The translations under genes and the position numbers were made by a program. From assembly GCF_022539505.1 (NCBI RefSeq), contig NC_061514.1, positions 248,484,124 through 248,548,123 on the forward strand: DNA of 64,000 nt. The letters run 5' to 3'. Below are positions 22,758-33,934 of this stretch, in pieces. Below the pieces are notes generated by a model. The model had not been told where the DNA came from. It saw only the letters and a program-made list of their open reading frames with translations, and did not search any database. Source of the stretch: Lolium rigidum (lineage: Eukaryota > Streptophyta > Magnoliopsida > Poales > Poaceae). Each line of letters opens with the position of its first letter. Position 1 is the stretch's first letter.

Positions 22758-24033
22758 CAGAGGAGGAAATTCTTTTATGACTTGAGGCATTATTTCTGGG
22801 ATGACCCACACTTATGTAAAGAAGGAGTGGATGGTATTATGCGAATGTGTGTTCCCGAATATGAACAACAAGAGATATTGAGTAAATGTCATGGTAGTGC
22901 TTATGGAGGACATCACGCCGGAGATAGAACCGCGCAAAAGGTTCTGCAATCAGGTTTTTATTGGCCAACTCTCTTCAAAGATGCAAGGAAGTTTATTTTA
23001 TCTTGTGATGAATGCCAAAGGGTTGGTAATATCCCCGTACGCAATGAAATGCCTATGAATTATACTCTTGTTATTGAACCGTTTGATTGTTGGGGATTTG
23101 ACTTCATGGGACCTTTTCCCTCTTCAAAAGGTAACACTCATATACTTGTTGCTTGTTGATTATGTTACTAAATGGGTGGAAGCCATACCTACAAAAAGTG
23201 CTGATGGTGAGACCTCTTTAAAAATGCTTTTAGATGTTATTTTTCCTAGATTTGGAGTACCTAGATATATTATGACCGATGGAGGTTCTCATTTTATTCA
23301 TGGAGGTTTTAGAAAAACTCTTGCTAAGTATGGTATTAATCATAGAATTGCTTCCGCTTATCACCCTCAAAGTAGTGGTCAAGTAGAATTATCAAATAGA
23401 GAAATTAAATCTATCTTGCAGAAGACCGTTAATAAATCTAGAAAGAATTGGGCTAGTAAATTGAAAGACGCGCTATGGGCTTATAGAACTGCTTATAAAA
23501 ACCCCATGGGAATGTCACCTTATAAAATGGTTTACGGAAAAGCTTGTCATTTACCTTTAGAACTAGAACACAAAGCTTATCGAGTCGTTAGAGAATTAAA
23601 TAAAGATCCTAAACTTGCCGGTGATAAGAGGTTGCTACAATTAAGTTCTCTAGATGAATGGAGAAGTGAAGCTTATGAAAGTGCTAAACTCTTTAAAGAA
23701 AAAGTTAAAAAATGGCATGATAGAAGGATCATCAAAAGAGAGTTTAATATTGGGGATAAAGACCTATTGTATCGGTCTCGTCTCAGATTCTTTGCAGGGA
23801 AATTACTCTCGAAATGGGAAGGACCATATGTTGTTGAGGAGGTGTATCGTTCAGGAGCAATTAAAATTAGCTCTCTCCAAGGAAATGCTACGCAAGTGGT
23901 GAATGGACAAAGACTCAAGCATTATATCTCAGGTGATTCTTATAATGTTGATGTTGATATTATTCGAATGGAAACACCGGAGGCTTTCATCAAAGGACAA
24001 ATTGACACTCCGCCAGAACTCGAATTTGAATAG
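22758..24033 (+). pseudogene. RLG1 integrase, one frame break
   Basis: The HHCC zinc domain is visible (HGSAYGGHHAG, then LSCDECQRVG), followed by the DDE core: Asp in GFDFMGPF (23100), Asp in MTDGGSHF (23278) and Glu in GQVELSNRE (23386). The C-terminal part [21 protein letters not shown] and the [16 protein letters not shown] module follow. There is no chromodomain. A single break at about 23151 separates 22782-23159 from 23068-24033. Stop at 24031-24033. Confidence 0.9.
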
Positions 24034-24371
24034 GTAACGATCTCGGTAATGAAAAGTTCGCGATTTACTTTCCGAACATTATTTTTGCTGTTTTTGGAAA
24101 ATAAGAAAAATTACGAGTTCGAAACGGAGTGGAAAGGACGCACGAGGGCGTGCCACCACAGGCCGGCGCGGCCTGGCCTGGGCCCGCGCCGCCCTGTGGT
24201 CTGGCCGCCTCGTTGACCCTTTCCGACTCTGGTTCGATCTGGTACTTTCCGTTGGTTCTGAAAATTTTTATTATAAAATCCCCCGGACCCCTGGAGGTCC
24301 GTATATCGTTTTCTCGACGTGTTTTGTTTCAAGCTGTTTCTGCCAAGATCTATTTTCAATCTAGGAGCATC

Positions 24372-24826
24372 ATGGCCTCCGACAACAAGGGCAAAGGGCC
24401 TTCGAAGGAAGAAGTGAAAAGGGTGTCGTCAAAACAAGAGCAACAAGCTGTGGGAAGTAAGCAAGTCTTGGTGGGATCTGTTGATACTCGACGTTCTTTC
24501 TCTCATAACTTGCAGGGACCTTTACCCCTGCTCTTGGCCTCGACTCTTTCCCTGTGCTGGAAGAAGCTCTACGGACTACCGATGAGTTTTGTGGTCAATA
24601 CCGGGCTCTAAGAAGAGAAGTGGAGATACTCAGGGAGGAGAATCACCGACTCCGTAGAATGTTGGGATATTACTTGATGCCCATCACAGGTTCGCCATCG
24701 CCGACTTCAGATAACAATGAATCTCTTCGAGACTTAGTGCAGATTTGCCAAGCTGAGAAGCTGAAGCTGAAGGAGATCTGTAAGAAGCGCATGAGGGATT
24801 CATCACCACCATCGCCAACGGAGTAA
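24372..24826 (+). pseudogene. Small lysine/coiled-coil ORF downstream of RLG1 integrase
   Basis: ATG 24372 opens a basic, low-complexity N-terminus (MASDNKGKGPSKEEVKR). After a one-base frame change near 24520 the frame continues with a heptad-like segment (RREVEILREENHRLRRML) and ends at 24826. It occupies the position where Athila elements carry an extra or env-like ORF, but I see no signal peptide, membrane segment or env motif. Function unknown. Confidence 0.5.
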
Positions 24827-26589
24827 TTCATCATCGGTATTGGCATCCCCTTGGTTTGTTCCAAGCTTGGGGGAGTGCCGCGGTATCACATTATCACTAC
24901 CTTTATTTTACTATCAAGTAGTGTCATATCATGAGTAGGGAAGTTATCGTATGAGATGGGTTGCAGTGTGGAAGTATCTCTCCTTTAGTTTGTCTATGTA
25001 TCCCTTGGTGTGAGTTATCGTTATGGAATATTAATGAGAAGTCTTATCATTTACATATTGCACACCTTATTTTAGTTTGCAATTTCTACTATATGATTGA
25101 TCTTGATTTTAGTATTGGTACCACTTTGGGAGCATTAAGTAAATCTATTTGGTTTTGGCAAACTTAGCAATGGTCAATAGCAACAACACTTTGAGTTTTA
25201 GAAGAATAGAGGAAGTACATGTAGAAGATATTATTATCTTTCTTATCAGTTCTTAGCTTAGTATTCTAAAGTTAAAACTGTTTGTGCTTACAAGTAAGAT
25301 GCATGATTGTTTCTATCACATGTATATTTGTTTGTTTCTCCTCAACTCCTATGCTTGCTATTTAACCTTGCTAGCCAAAGACCTGTACTGAGAGGGAATA
25401 CTTCTCGTGCATCCAAACCTCGAACCCAAACCTATGCCATTTGTGTCCACCATATCTACCTACCGCATGGTATTTTCTCGCCATTCCAACTAAATACTTC
25501 ATGTGCTACCTTTAAATAATTCAAAACTTATTACTTCTTATTTGTGTCAATGTTTTATAGCTCATGAGGAAGTATGTGGTGTTTTATCTTTCAGTCTTGT
25601 TAGGCAGCCTCTACTAATGGACTAGTGGCTTCATCCACTTATCTTATAATTTTGCAATAAGAGCTGGCAACGGGGTTCCCAGCCCCAATTAATTAACTTT
25701 CATTAATAATTCTCTTCACATGTTTTGCCCTGATTCATCGTTAAGCAACTTAATTTTGCAATAGACACTCCTCCATGGTATGAGATTGTTGGAAGGCACC
25801 CGAGGATTCGGTTAGCCATGGCTTGTGTAAGCAAAGGTTGGGGGAGTGTCATCCTTAAATAAACTAAAATACATGTGCAAACAAAAGAGAAGAAGGATGA
25901 TCTACCTTGCCGGTAGAGATAACGTCCTTCATGGGAGCCGCTCTTTGGAGGTCTCGTTTGGCAAGGGGGTTAGAGTACCCGCTACCAGATCGTTGACAAC
26001 AACAAACACCTCTCAAAACTTTACTTTTATTCTCTTTATATGTTTTCAAAACTGAAAAAGCTCTAGCACATGATTTAATCTCTCGCTTCCTCTCTGCGAA
26101 GGGCCTGTCTTTTACTTTATGCCGAGTCAAGTAAACCTACTTCCCTCCATCTCAAGCAAGCATTTGAGTTGTTGTGATTAAACTATTATATTGTGATTTG
26201 CTTCATCATGTCTTTACTCTTTCTTGTTTAGTACAAGTTTTACCCGAATGAATATAGCTTTGAAAGTCATCAATGATTAATATGATTGAGTATGCAAGTT
26301 TACCATAAGCTTTATTATAAGAGCGCTCGCTCAATAGATAAGTATAATCTGTTAATCGTTCTCCGACCAAGAACAAAGTTTGCCATCACCAATTATGATT
26401 TCTTATGCACCTTTATTTGTGATTACCTTATACTTGTTTCAAGTTGAGTTGTATGAGAAAATTGTTTACTATAATGTTTTGTGTGAATGAATATGATGCT
26501 TCTTGTCCGTATTTCATTTATCGACTCTTCACTCCATAAACATGTGGACCTGTTTACCGAGTTCAGTTTCACTTGGGGACAAGCGAAGT
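24827..26589 (+). other. RLG1 3' non-coding region
   Basis: No convincing gene. Part of it (about 25360-25510, around ACCTTGCTAGCCAAAG) is recognisably homologous, in reverse orientation, to 31650-31790 in RLG3 and about 44190-44350 in RLG4. The three elements therefore share a 3' region. Confidence 0.6.
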
Positions 26590-26606
26590 CTAAGCTTGGG
26601 GGGAGT
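26590..26606 (+). other. Polypurine tract of RLG1
   Basis: TAAGCTTGGGGGGAGT immediately precedes the 3' LTR. The AAGCTTGGGG core recurs as the PPT of RLG3 and RLG4. Confidence 0.75.
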
Positions 26607-28122
26607 TGATACGTCCAATTTGCATCACTATTTTATATCATAATTTGTTGTTATTCATTGATATATTTCATATTGGGACACAATACTTATGTTATTTCAT
26701 CTATTTTGCATGTTTCATGATTATTTGGAGATCGAGCACCGGAGCCGTGATTCTCGCTGGAAAAAGCACCGTCAGATGCAATATTTCGGAAGATCAACTC
26801 GTGGAAGGAAGTTTTACCAAAAATCCTATTTTTCCGGATGACGGAGGAAGCCGTAAGGGGGAGCCACCTGGACCCGAGGTGGGCCCACACCATAGGGTGG
26901 CGCGGCCCATGGCTCCGGCCGCGCCACCATGTGGTGTGGAGCCCCCTCGGCCTCTTTTCGCCTCCTTTTCTTCGCGAAACCCTTCGTCCCGAAGACCTAA
27001 GCCACAGAGGAATCCTCACGAAGGGTTACAGCCGCCTCGCGGGGCGGAGAACACCAGAGAGAAAAGAGCTCTCCGGCGGGCAGGAATCCGCCGGGAAATT
27101 CCCTCCCGGAGGGGGAAATCGACGCCATCGTCACCGCCATCGAGCCGGACATCATCTCCATCACCATCATCATCATCTCCACCATCATCACCGCCATCTC
27201 CACCGCTGGACATCGTTACCGCTGTAGCAATTTGGGTTTGATCTTGATTGTTTGATAGGGGAAACTCTCCCGATACTGATTTCTACTTGTTGTTGATGCT
27301 ATTGAGTGAAACCATTGAACCAAGGTCTATGTTCAGATTGTTATTCATCATCATATCACCTCTGATCATGTTCCATATGATGTTTCGTGAGTAGTTCGTT
27401 TAGTTCTTGAGGACATGGGTGAAGTCTAATTGTTAGTAGTGAACTATGGTTGAGTAATATTCAATGTTATGATATTTAAGTTGTGGTGTTATTCTTCTAG
27501 TGGTGTCGTGTGAACGTCGACTACACGACACTTCACCATTTATGGGCCTAGGGGAATGCATCTTGTACTCGTTTGCCAATTGCGGGGTTGCCGGAGTGAC
27601 AGAAACCTAAACCCCCGTTGGTATATCGATGCAGGAGGGATCGCATGATCTCAGAGTTTAAGGCCGTGGTTAGATTTATCTTAATTACTTTCTTGTAGTT
27701 GCGGATGCTTGCAAGGGGTATAATCACAAGTATGTATTAGTCCTAGGAAGGGAGGTACATTAGCATAGGTTCACCCACACAACACTTATCAAAACAATGA
27801 AGATTAATCAACTGTAGGTAGCGAAAACACTAGACTAAAATCCCGTGTGTCCTCGAGAACGTTTGGTCATTATAAGTAAACAAACCGGCTTGTCCTTTGT
27901 GCTAAAAAGGATTGGGCCACTCGCTGCAATTATTTCTCTCGCATTTTACTTACTCGTACTTTATTCATCTGTTACATCAAAACCCCCCGAATACTTGTCT
28001 GTGAGCATTTACAGTGAATCCTTCATCAAAACTGCCTGTCAACACCTTCTGCTCCTCGTTGGGATCGACATTCTTACTTATCGAAGATACTACGATACAC
28101 CCCCTATACTTGTGGGTCATCG
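26607..28122 (+). repeat. RLG1 3' LTR (1516 bp)
   Basis: Starts TGATACGTCCAATTT. The end reads GGGTCATCG, where the 5' LTR has GGGTCATCA, so the terminal CA has become CG. The TSD GCCTC follows directly. Confidence 0.9.
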
Positions 28123-28834
28123 GCCTCCTCCTCGGCGAGCTGGTTGGCGGCGGCAGCGGCGGCCTCCTTCTTCGACGACTTCCTCTTCCGCCCGCGCTGT
28201 GGAGAGGAGGGTTGGTCGCGGATGACGAGGGCGCCGCTCCTGCGGCCTCTTGTTGGTGGTGGAGACGCCGACTCCTTCTTGATGAAGGTCGAGGGCACAG
28301 ATCCGCTGGACCTCGACGCGGACCTCGACCCGGACGAGGAGGAGGACGGCGTCATCCTCCTCGGCGTCCAGGAACTACCATGTCGGCGTGACATGGTAGC
28401 CACCTCCAGCGGCGGCATCCCTAGAGGGGGGTAGTTCCCACCCTCGAGGGTGCGGTTAGGTGCGCTCCACCACCGGTGGCGGCCGGCGGCGTTGGTCCTA
28501 GCGGGAGTAGGAGGGGGCCGTCGTAAGCGGCGATCTCGCGCTCGTACCGGCGCCGGAAAAAGTCGGTCCACGCCTTGTAGTTGTCGGGGAAGATGCGTGG
28601 CTCCGCGCGCTGCTCGTCACTGAGAGTGACGAGCACCGCGTCGATCTCCGCCTCGAGGGCGACCCGACCCATCGGCGCCGGCGGGATCGGGACGCCACCC
28701 ACGCTGAGGCGCCATCCTCCCAGCGCCCTGAAGTCCGGCGGCGCCGGGTAGCCTGCCATGTGGAGGAGCCGCCCCTCCCATTGGTGCAGAGAGCGGCGAC
28801 CGAAGCCATTGTTGGTCGCGCCGTCGTTCGCCAT
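28123..28834 (-). pseudogene. N-terminal part of the Harb2 ORF (unknown function)
   Basis: ATG at 28834 (minus). The protein opens with MANDGATNNGFGRRSLHQW, then GYPAPPDFR and GGVPIPPAP, then AWTDFFRRRYEREIAAYDGP. A one-base loss near 28530 shifts the frame, after which NAAGRHRWWSAPNRTLEGGN is readable. A Ser/Arg-rich and then Lys/Ala-rich segment leads to the RLG1 insertion point. The remainder lies at 17258-17680. The Harb3 ORF shares the YxVPPD and WW-x-x-P-x-RT landmarks. No known enzymatic domain is visible. Confidence 0.65.
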
Positions 28835-28950
28835 TGCTTGATCGCCGCTAGTTCGCTCGAGATCGGGGAAGATTTGGGGAAGGTGAGAGCAGGGAGCGAG
28901 GTGAATGCGGGGCAGACGCGGTAGTTAGGTGATAAATAGAGGTAGACGCG

Positions 28951-30416
28951 TGATGTCTACGCAAGCTTCTATTCCTGTAGACAGTGTTGGGCCTCCAAGA
29001 GCAGAGGTTTGTAGAACAGCAGCAAGTTTCCCTTAAGTGAATCACCCAAGGTTTATCGAACTCAGGGAGGTAGAGGTCAAAGATATCACTCTCAAGCAAC
29101 CCTGCAATTACGATACAAGAAGTCTCTTATGTCCCCAACACATAATACATTTGTCAGATGTATAGGTGCACTAGTTCGGCGAAGAGATAGTGAAATACAA
29201 GTATAATGGATGATTGTAAGTAGTAATTGCAATATGAAATAAGATGGCAACAAGCAAACATGTAACAGAACTTGTTGGAAACGGTGTTTCAATGCTTAGA
29301 AACAAGGCCTAGGGATCATACTTTCACTAGTGGACACTCTCAACATTGATCACATAACTGAATAAATAAATGCTACTTTCTACACTCTCTTGTTGGATAA
29401 CAAACACCATTCATTGTGTAGGGCTACAAAAGCACACCTCAAGCCGGAGTAAACAAGCTCCACAACATCCGGAGTTCATATTAGAGTAACCTCTAGAGTG
29501 CATAATAGACCGTTGCAATTTAGACCGAGTACTAACATAGCATACACACCGTCAACAATAGCTATGAAAGGGGGAATAGATCGCATCAATACTATCATAG
29601 TAATAGTTAACTTCATAATCTACAAGAGATTACAATCATAACCTACGCCAAGTACTACATGATGCACACACTGTCAACATTACATCATGGAGGAGGAATA
29701 GACTACTTTAATAACATCACTAGAGTAGCACATAGATTAATAGTGATATAAAGCTCACGATCACATAAAGATCACACCATGGGAGAGAGAGATGAACCAC
29801 ATAGCTACCGGTAGAGCCCTTAGCCTCGGGGGAGAACTACTCCCTCCTCATCATGGGAGACAGCAAAGGCGATGAAGATGGCGGTGATGTCGATGGAGAT
29901 GACTCCGGGGGAAATTCCCCGTCCCGGCGGCATGCCGGAACAGAGACTTCTGTCCCCCGAAACGGAGTTTCGCGATGGCGGCGGCGTCCCTAGAGTCTTT
30001 CTGGAGTTTCGTCAATTGTTGTCGGGTTTTTAGGTCACGAGGGATAATATAGGCGAAGAGGCGGCGCGAGGGGGTGCCTTGGGGCCCACCCCACAGGGCG
30101 GCGCGCCCCCTCTAGGTCGCGCCAGCCTATGGTTTGGAGGGCCTGGGCCTCCTCTCCGACTCCCCTTCGGTGTTCTGGTCCTTCTCGGTGAAATAGGATG
30201 TTTGGCTTTTGTTTCGACGAATTCCGAGAATATTGCCCGAACAACCTTTCTGGAACCAAAAACAGCAGAAAATAGGAACTGGCACTTCGGCATCTTGTTA
30301 ATAGGTTAGTTCCGTAAAATGCATAAAATCATTATAAAGTGTGAGCAAAACATATAGGTATTGTCATAAAACTAGCATGGAACATCAGAAATTATAGATA
30401 CGTTGGAGACGTATCA
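28951..30416 (-). repeat. RLG3 3' LTR
   Basis: On the plus strand it runs from TGATGTCTACGC to GGAGACGTATCA. On the minus strand that is TGATACGTCTCC to GTAGACATCA. It is highly similar to 33935-35403. Confidence 0.92.
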
Positions 30417-30433
30417 AGCATCCCCAAGCTTAG
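30417..30433 (-). other. Polypurine tract of RLG3
   Basis: On the minus strand AAGCTTGGGGATGCT abuts the 3' LTR. The same string follows the RLG4 3' LTR at 43004. Confidence 0.7.
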
Positions 30434-33030
30434 TTCCTACTCGCCCTCGAGTAGGTAAACGATAACAAGGATAATTTCTGAAGTGACATGCTACTATCAT
30501 AATCTTGATCAATACTATTGTAAAGCATATGAGATGAATGAAGTGATTCAAAGCAATGGTAAAGACAATGACTAAACAACTGAATCATATAGCAAAGACT
30601 TTTCATGAATAGTACTTTCAAGACAAGCATCAATAAGACTTGCATAGGAGTTAACTCATAAAGCAATAAATTCTTAGTAGAAAGTTTTGAAGAAACACAA
30701 AGGAAGATATAAGTTTCAGCAGTTGCTTTCAACTTCAACATGTATATCTCATGGATAATTGTCAACACAAAGTAATATGATGATTGCAAATAAGCAAGTA
30801 TGTAGGAATCAACGCACACAGCTGACACAAGTGTTTGCTTCTAAGATAGAAGGAAGTAGGTAAACCGACTCAACATAAAGTAAAAGAAAGGCCCTTCGCA
30901 GAGGGAAGCATGGATTACTATTTTTGTGCTAGAGCTTTTTATTTTGAAAACATAGAAACAATTTTGTCAACGGTAGTAATAATTCATATGTGTTATGCAT
31001 ACGACATCCTATAAGTTGCAAGCCTCATGCATAGAATACCAATAGTGCTCGCACCTTGTCCTAATTAGCTTGGATTTCCATGGATTATCATTGCATAACA
31101 TATGTTTCAACCAAGTGTCACAAAGGGGTACCTCTATGCCGCCTCGTACAAAGGTCCAAGGAGATAGATCGCATTTGATTTCTCGTTTTTGATAGATCTC
31201 AACTAAGGACATCCATACCGGGACAACATAGAAAACAGATAATGGACTCCTCTTTAATGCATAAGCATTCAACAACGTATAATATTCTCATAAGAGATTG
31301 AGGATTAATGTCCAAACCGAAACTTCCACCATGATACATGGCTTTAGTTAGCGGCCTAATGTTCTTCTCTAACAATATGCATACTCAAACCATTTGATCA
31401 TGATAAATCACCCTTACTTCGTACAAGACGAACATGCATAGCAACTCACATGATATTCAACAAAGGTGTAATAGTTGATGGCGTCCCCAGAAACATGGTT
31501 ACCGCTCAACAAGCAACTTATAAGAAATAAGATACATAAGCTACATATTCTTTACCACAATAGTTTTTAAGCTACTTTCCCATGAGCTATGTATTGCAAA
31601 GACAAGGAATGAATTTTTTTAAAGGTAGCACGCAAGCAATTTACTTGGAATGGTAGAAAAATACCACATAGTAGGTAGTTATGGTGGACACAAATGGCAT
31701 AGGTTTTGGCTCAAGGTTTTGGATGCACGAGAAGCATTCCCTCTCAGCACAAGGCTTTGGCTAGCAAGGTTGTTTGAAGCAAACACAAGTATAAACCGGT
31801 ACAAAGAAAACTTACATAAGAACATATTGCAAGCATTATAAGACTCTACACTGTCTTCCTTGTTGTTCAAACACTTCACCAGAAAATATCTAGACTTTTA
31901 GAGAGACCAATCATGCAAACCAAATTTCAACAAGCTCTATGGTAATTCTCCACTAATAGGTGCAAAGTACATGATGCAAGAGCTTAAACATGATCTATTT
32001 GAGCAAAACAATTGCCAAGTATCAAATTATTCAAGACAATATGAAGCATTTTCTCGTTTCCAACCAAATAGCAATAAATGCAGCAGCTTTCAACTTTTGC
32101 CATGAACATTAAAAGTAAAACGAAGAACACAAGTGTTCATATGAAAAAGCGGAGCGTTTCTCTCTCCCACACAAGCATGAATTTATTCAGAGAATGAAAA
32201 TAACAAAACGAAAATAAAAGCACCCAGACGCTCCAAGTAAAGCACATAAGATGTGACGGAATAAAAATATAGTTTCACTAGAGGTGACCTGATAAGTTGT
32301 TGATGAAGAAGGGGATGCTTTGGGCATCCCCAAGCTTAGATGCTTGAGTCTTCTTGAAATATGCAGGGATGAACCACGGGGGCATCCCCAAGCTTAGACT
32401 TTTCACTCTTCTTGATCATATTGTATCATCCTCCTCTCTTGACCCTTGAAAACTTCCTCCACACCAAACTCAAAACAAACTCATTAGAGGGTTAGTGCAT
32501 AATCAAAAATTCACATATTCAGAGGTGACACAATCATTCTTAAGACTTCTGGACATTGCTCAAAGCTACTGAAAGTTAATGGAACAAAGAAATCCATTCA
32601 ACATAGCAAAAGAGACAATGTGAAATAAAAGGCAGAATCTGTCAAAACAGAACAGTCCGTAAAGACGAATTTTTTAGAGGCACTTAACATGCTCATATGA
32701 AGAAGATCAAATTGAATGAAAATTGCGTACATATCTGAGGATCACCCATGAATTTTCGCTGATTTTTCTGAGTTACCTACAGAGAGACCTACTCAAATTC
32801 GTGACAGCAAGAAATCTGTTTCTGCGCAGTAATCCAAATCTAGTATCAACCTTACTATCAAAGACTTTACTTGGCAGAAAATTGCAATAAAATAAAGATA
32901 AGGAGAGGTTGCTACAGTAGTAACAACTTCCAAGACACAACAAAATAGTAGCAAAATAAAAACATGGGTTATCTCCCAAGAAGTGCTTTCTTTATAGCCA
33001 TTAAGATGGGCTCAGTAATTTTAATGATGC
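30434..33030 (-). other. RLG3 internal non-coding region
   Basis: No coding region. It includes two CATCCCCAAGCTTAG motifs near 32327 and 32385 and sequence shared with RLG4 and the RLG1 3' region. Confidence 0.6.
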
Positions 33031-33762
33031 TCACATAAGGATGAGAGTTGAAGCAAAGAGAGCATCAAAAAGCAAGTGTGAAACAAATTTAAGCCTAACT
33101 CGCTTCCTATGCATAGGAATCTTGTACATAAGTAAATTCATGAGGAGCCAAGTGACAAGCATAGGAAGATAAAACACGAGTAACTTCAAAATTTTCAGCA
33201 TGTAGAGAGGTGTTTTAGTACCATGAAAATTTCTACAACCATATTTTCCTCTCTCATAATAATTTCCAATAGCATCATGAACAAACTCAACAATATAACT
33301 ATCACATAAAGCATTCTTATTCACATGCATAAAAGTATCATTACTCTCCACATAAGCATAATCAATTTTATTAGTAATAGTGGGAGTAGAACTATCACAA
33401 CCATCATTGTAATCATCATAAATTGCAGGCATGGTATAATCATAATAGACTTTATCCTCCATAGTAGGTGGCACCAAAATACCACTATCATTATAATCAT
33501 CATAAATGGGAGGCAAAGTATCATCAAAGAAAATTTTCTCCTCAAAACTTGGGGGACTAAAAATATCACAACCAGCTTCCCCAAGCTTAAATTCTTCCAT
33601 AGCATTAGCAATAATAGTGTTCAAAGAGTTCATGCTAATAACATTGCTACAACTATTTTGCAAACAAAGTTCCATGGGTTTTTTAATTCTCTCTTCAAAC
33701 ACATCATGTCCTAATTCAATATAAAGTTCATAAAGATATCTAATTATTTTGTTGTTTTCCAT
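33031..33762 (-). CDS. RLG3 ORF: N-terminal gag remnant fused to a conserved C-terminal module
   Basis: 243-codon intact frame. The N-terminus (MENNKIIRYLYELYIELG and the following IKKPMELC-like segment) matches the start of the RLG4 gag ORF. The middle is acidic and Tyr-rich, with two YDDYND repeats. The C-terminus (YYERGKYGCRNF, then KILKLLVFYLPMLVTWLL, then a basic HRKRVRLK stretch) matches the C-terminal part of the RLG4 ORF at 45566-47038. The gag core present in RLG4 is missing, so RLG3 looks like an internal-deletion derivative that kept frame. The hydrophobic run could be a membrane segment. Function unknown. Confidence 0.6.
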   Translation of the reverse strand: MENNKIIRYLYELYIELGHDVFEERIKKPMELCLQNSCSNVISMNSLNTIIANAMEEFKLGEAGCDIFSPPSFEEKIFFDDTLPPIYDDYNDSGILVPPTMEDKVYYDYTMPAIYDDYNDGCDSSTPTITNKIDYAYVESNDTFMHVNKNALCDSYIVEFVHDAIGNYYERGKYGCRNFHGTKTPLYMLKILKLLVFYLPMLVTWLLMNLLMYKIPMHRKRVRLKFVSHLLFDALFASTLILM

Positions 33763-33907
33763 TAAGCCTAACTAGTGAAAATAAAAACAAGAAACAAAAA
33801 GATGCAATTGCAGGATCTAAAGGAAATAGCTTCGAGCACTCACACACCGCAACAGTGCTAGGAAATAGCTTAGTAGTCGGAGGATGTGAATACCTTTTAC
33901 CTTACCT

Positions 33908-33924
33908 CCCCGGCAACGGCGCCG
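33908..33924 (-). other. Primer binding site, tRNA-Asp type (RLG3)
   Basis: On the minus strand CGGCGCCGTTGCCGGGG follows the 5' LTR end (GTAGACATCA) after about 10 bp, as in RLG1. Confidence 0.75.
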
Positions 33925-33934
33925 TAAAATAGCT

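Larger units (their letters stand above)
17681..28122 (+). mobile_element. RLG1: Ty3/gypsy Athila-lineage LTR retrotransposon, 10.4 kb, TSD GCCTC
   Basis: Two direct LTRs (17681-19194 and 26607-28122) flank gag, protease, reverse transcriptase, RNase H and integrase in gypsy order. The PBS matches tRNA-Asp and the PPT is AAGCTTGGGGGGAGT. GCCTC is duplicated at 17676-17680 and 28123-28127. The gag type, the tRNA-Asp PBS, the absence of a chromodomain and the long region after integrase (24034-26606) point to the Athila lineage. The insertion splits the Harb2 ORF. Coding is broken by many single-base frame changes with a striking common context (see findings). Confidence 0.93.

Noticed and set aside
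27845..28391. Plus-strand frames at the end of the RLG1 3' LTR
   Set aside because: They span the LTR end and the antisense strand of the Harb2 ORF. Not a gene.
33321..33714. Overlapping frames on both strands rich in Ile/Met
   Set aside because: Antisense and off-frame shadows of the RLG3 ORF, whose acidic repeat codons are AT-rich.
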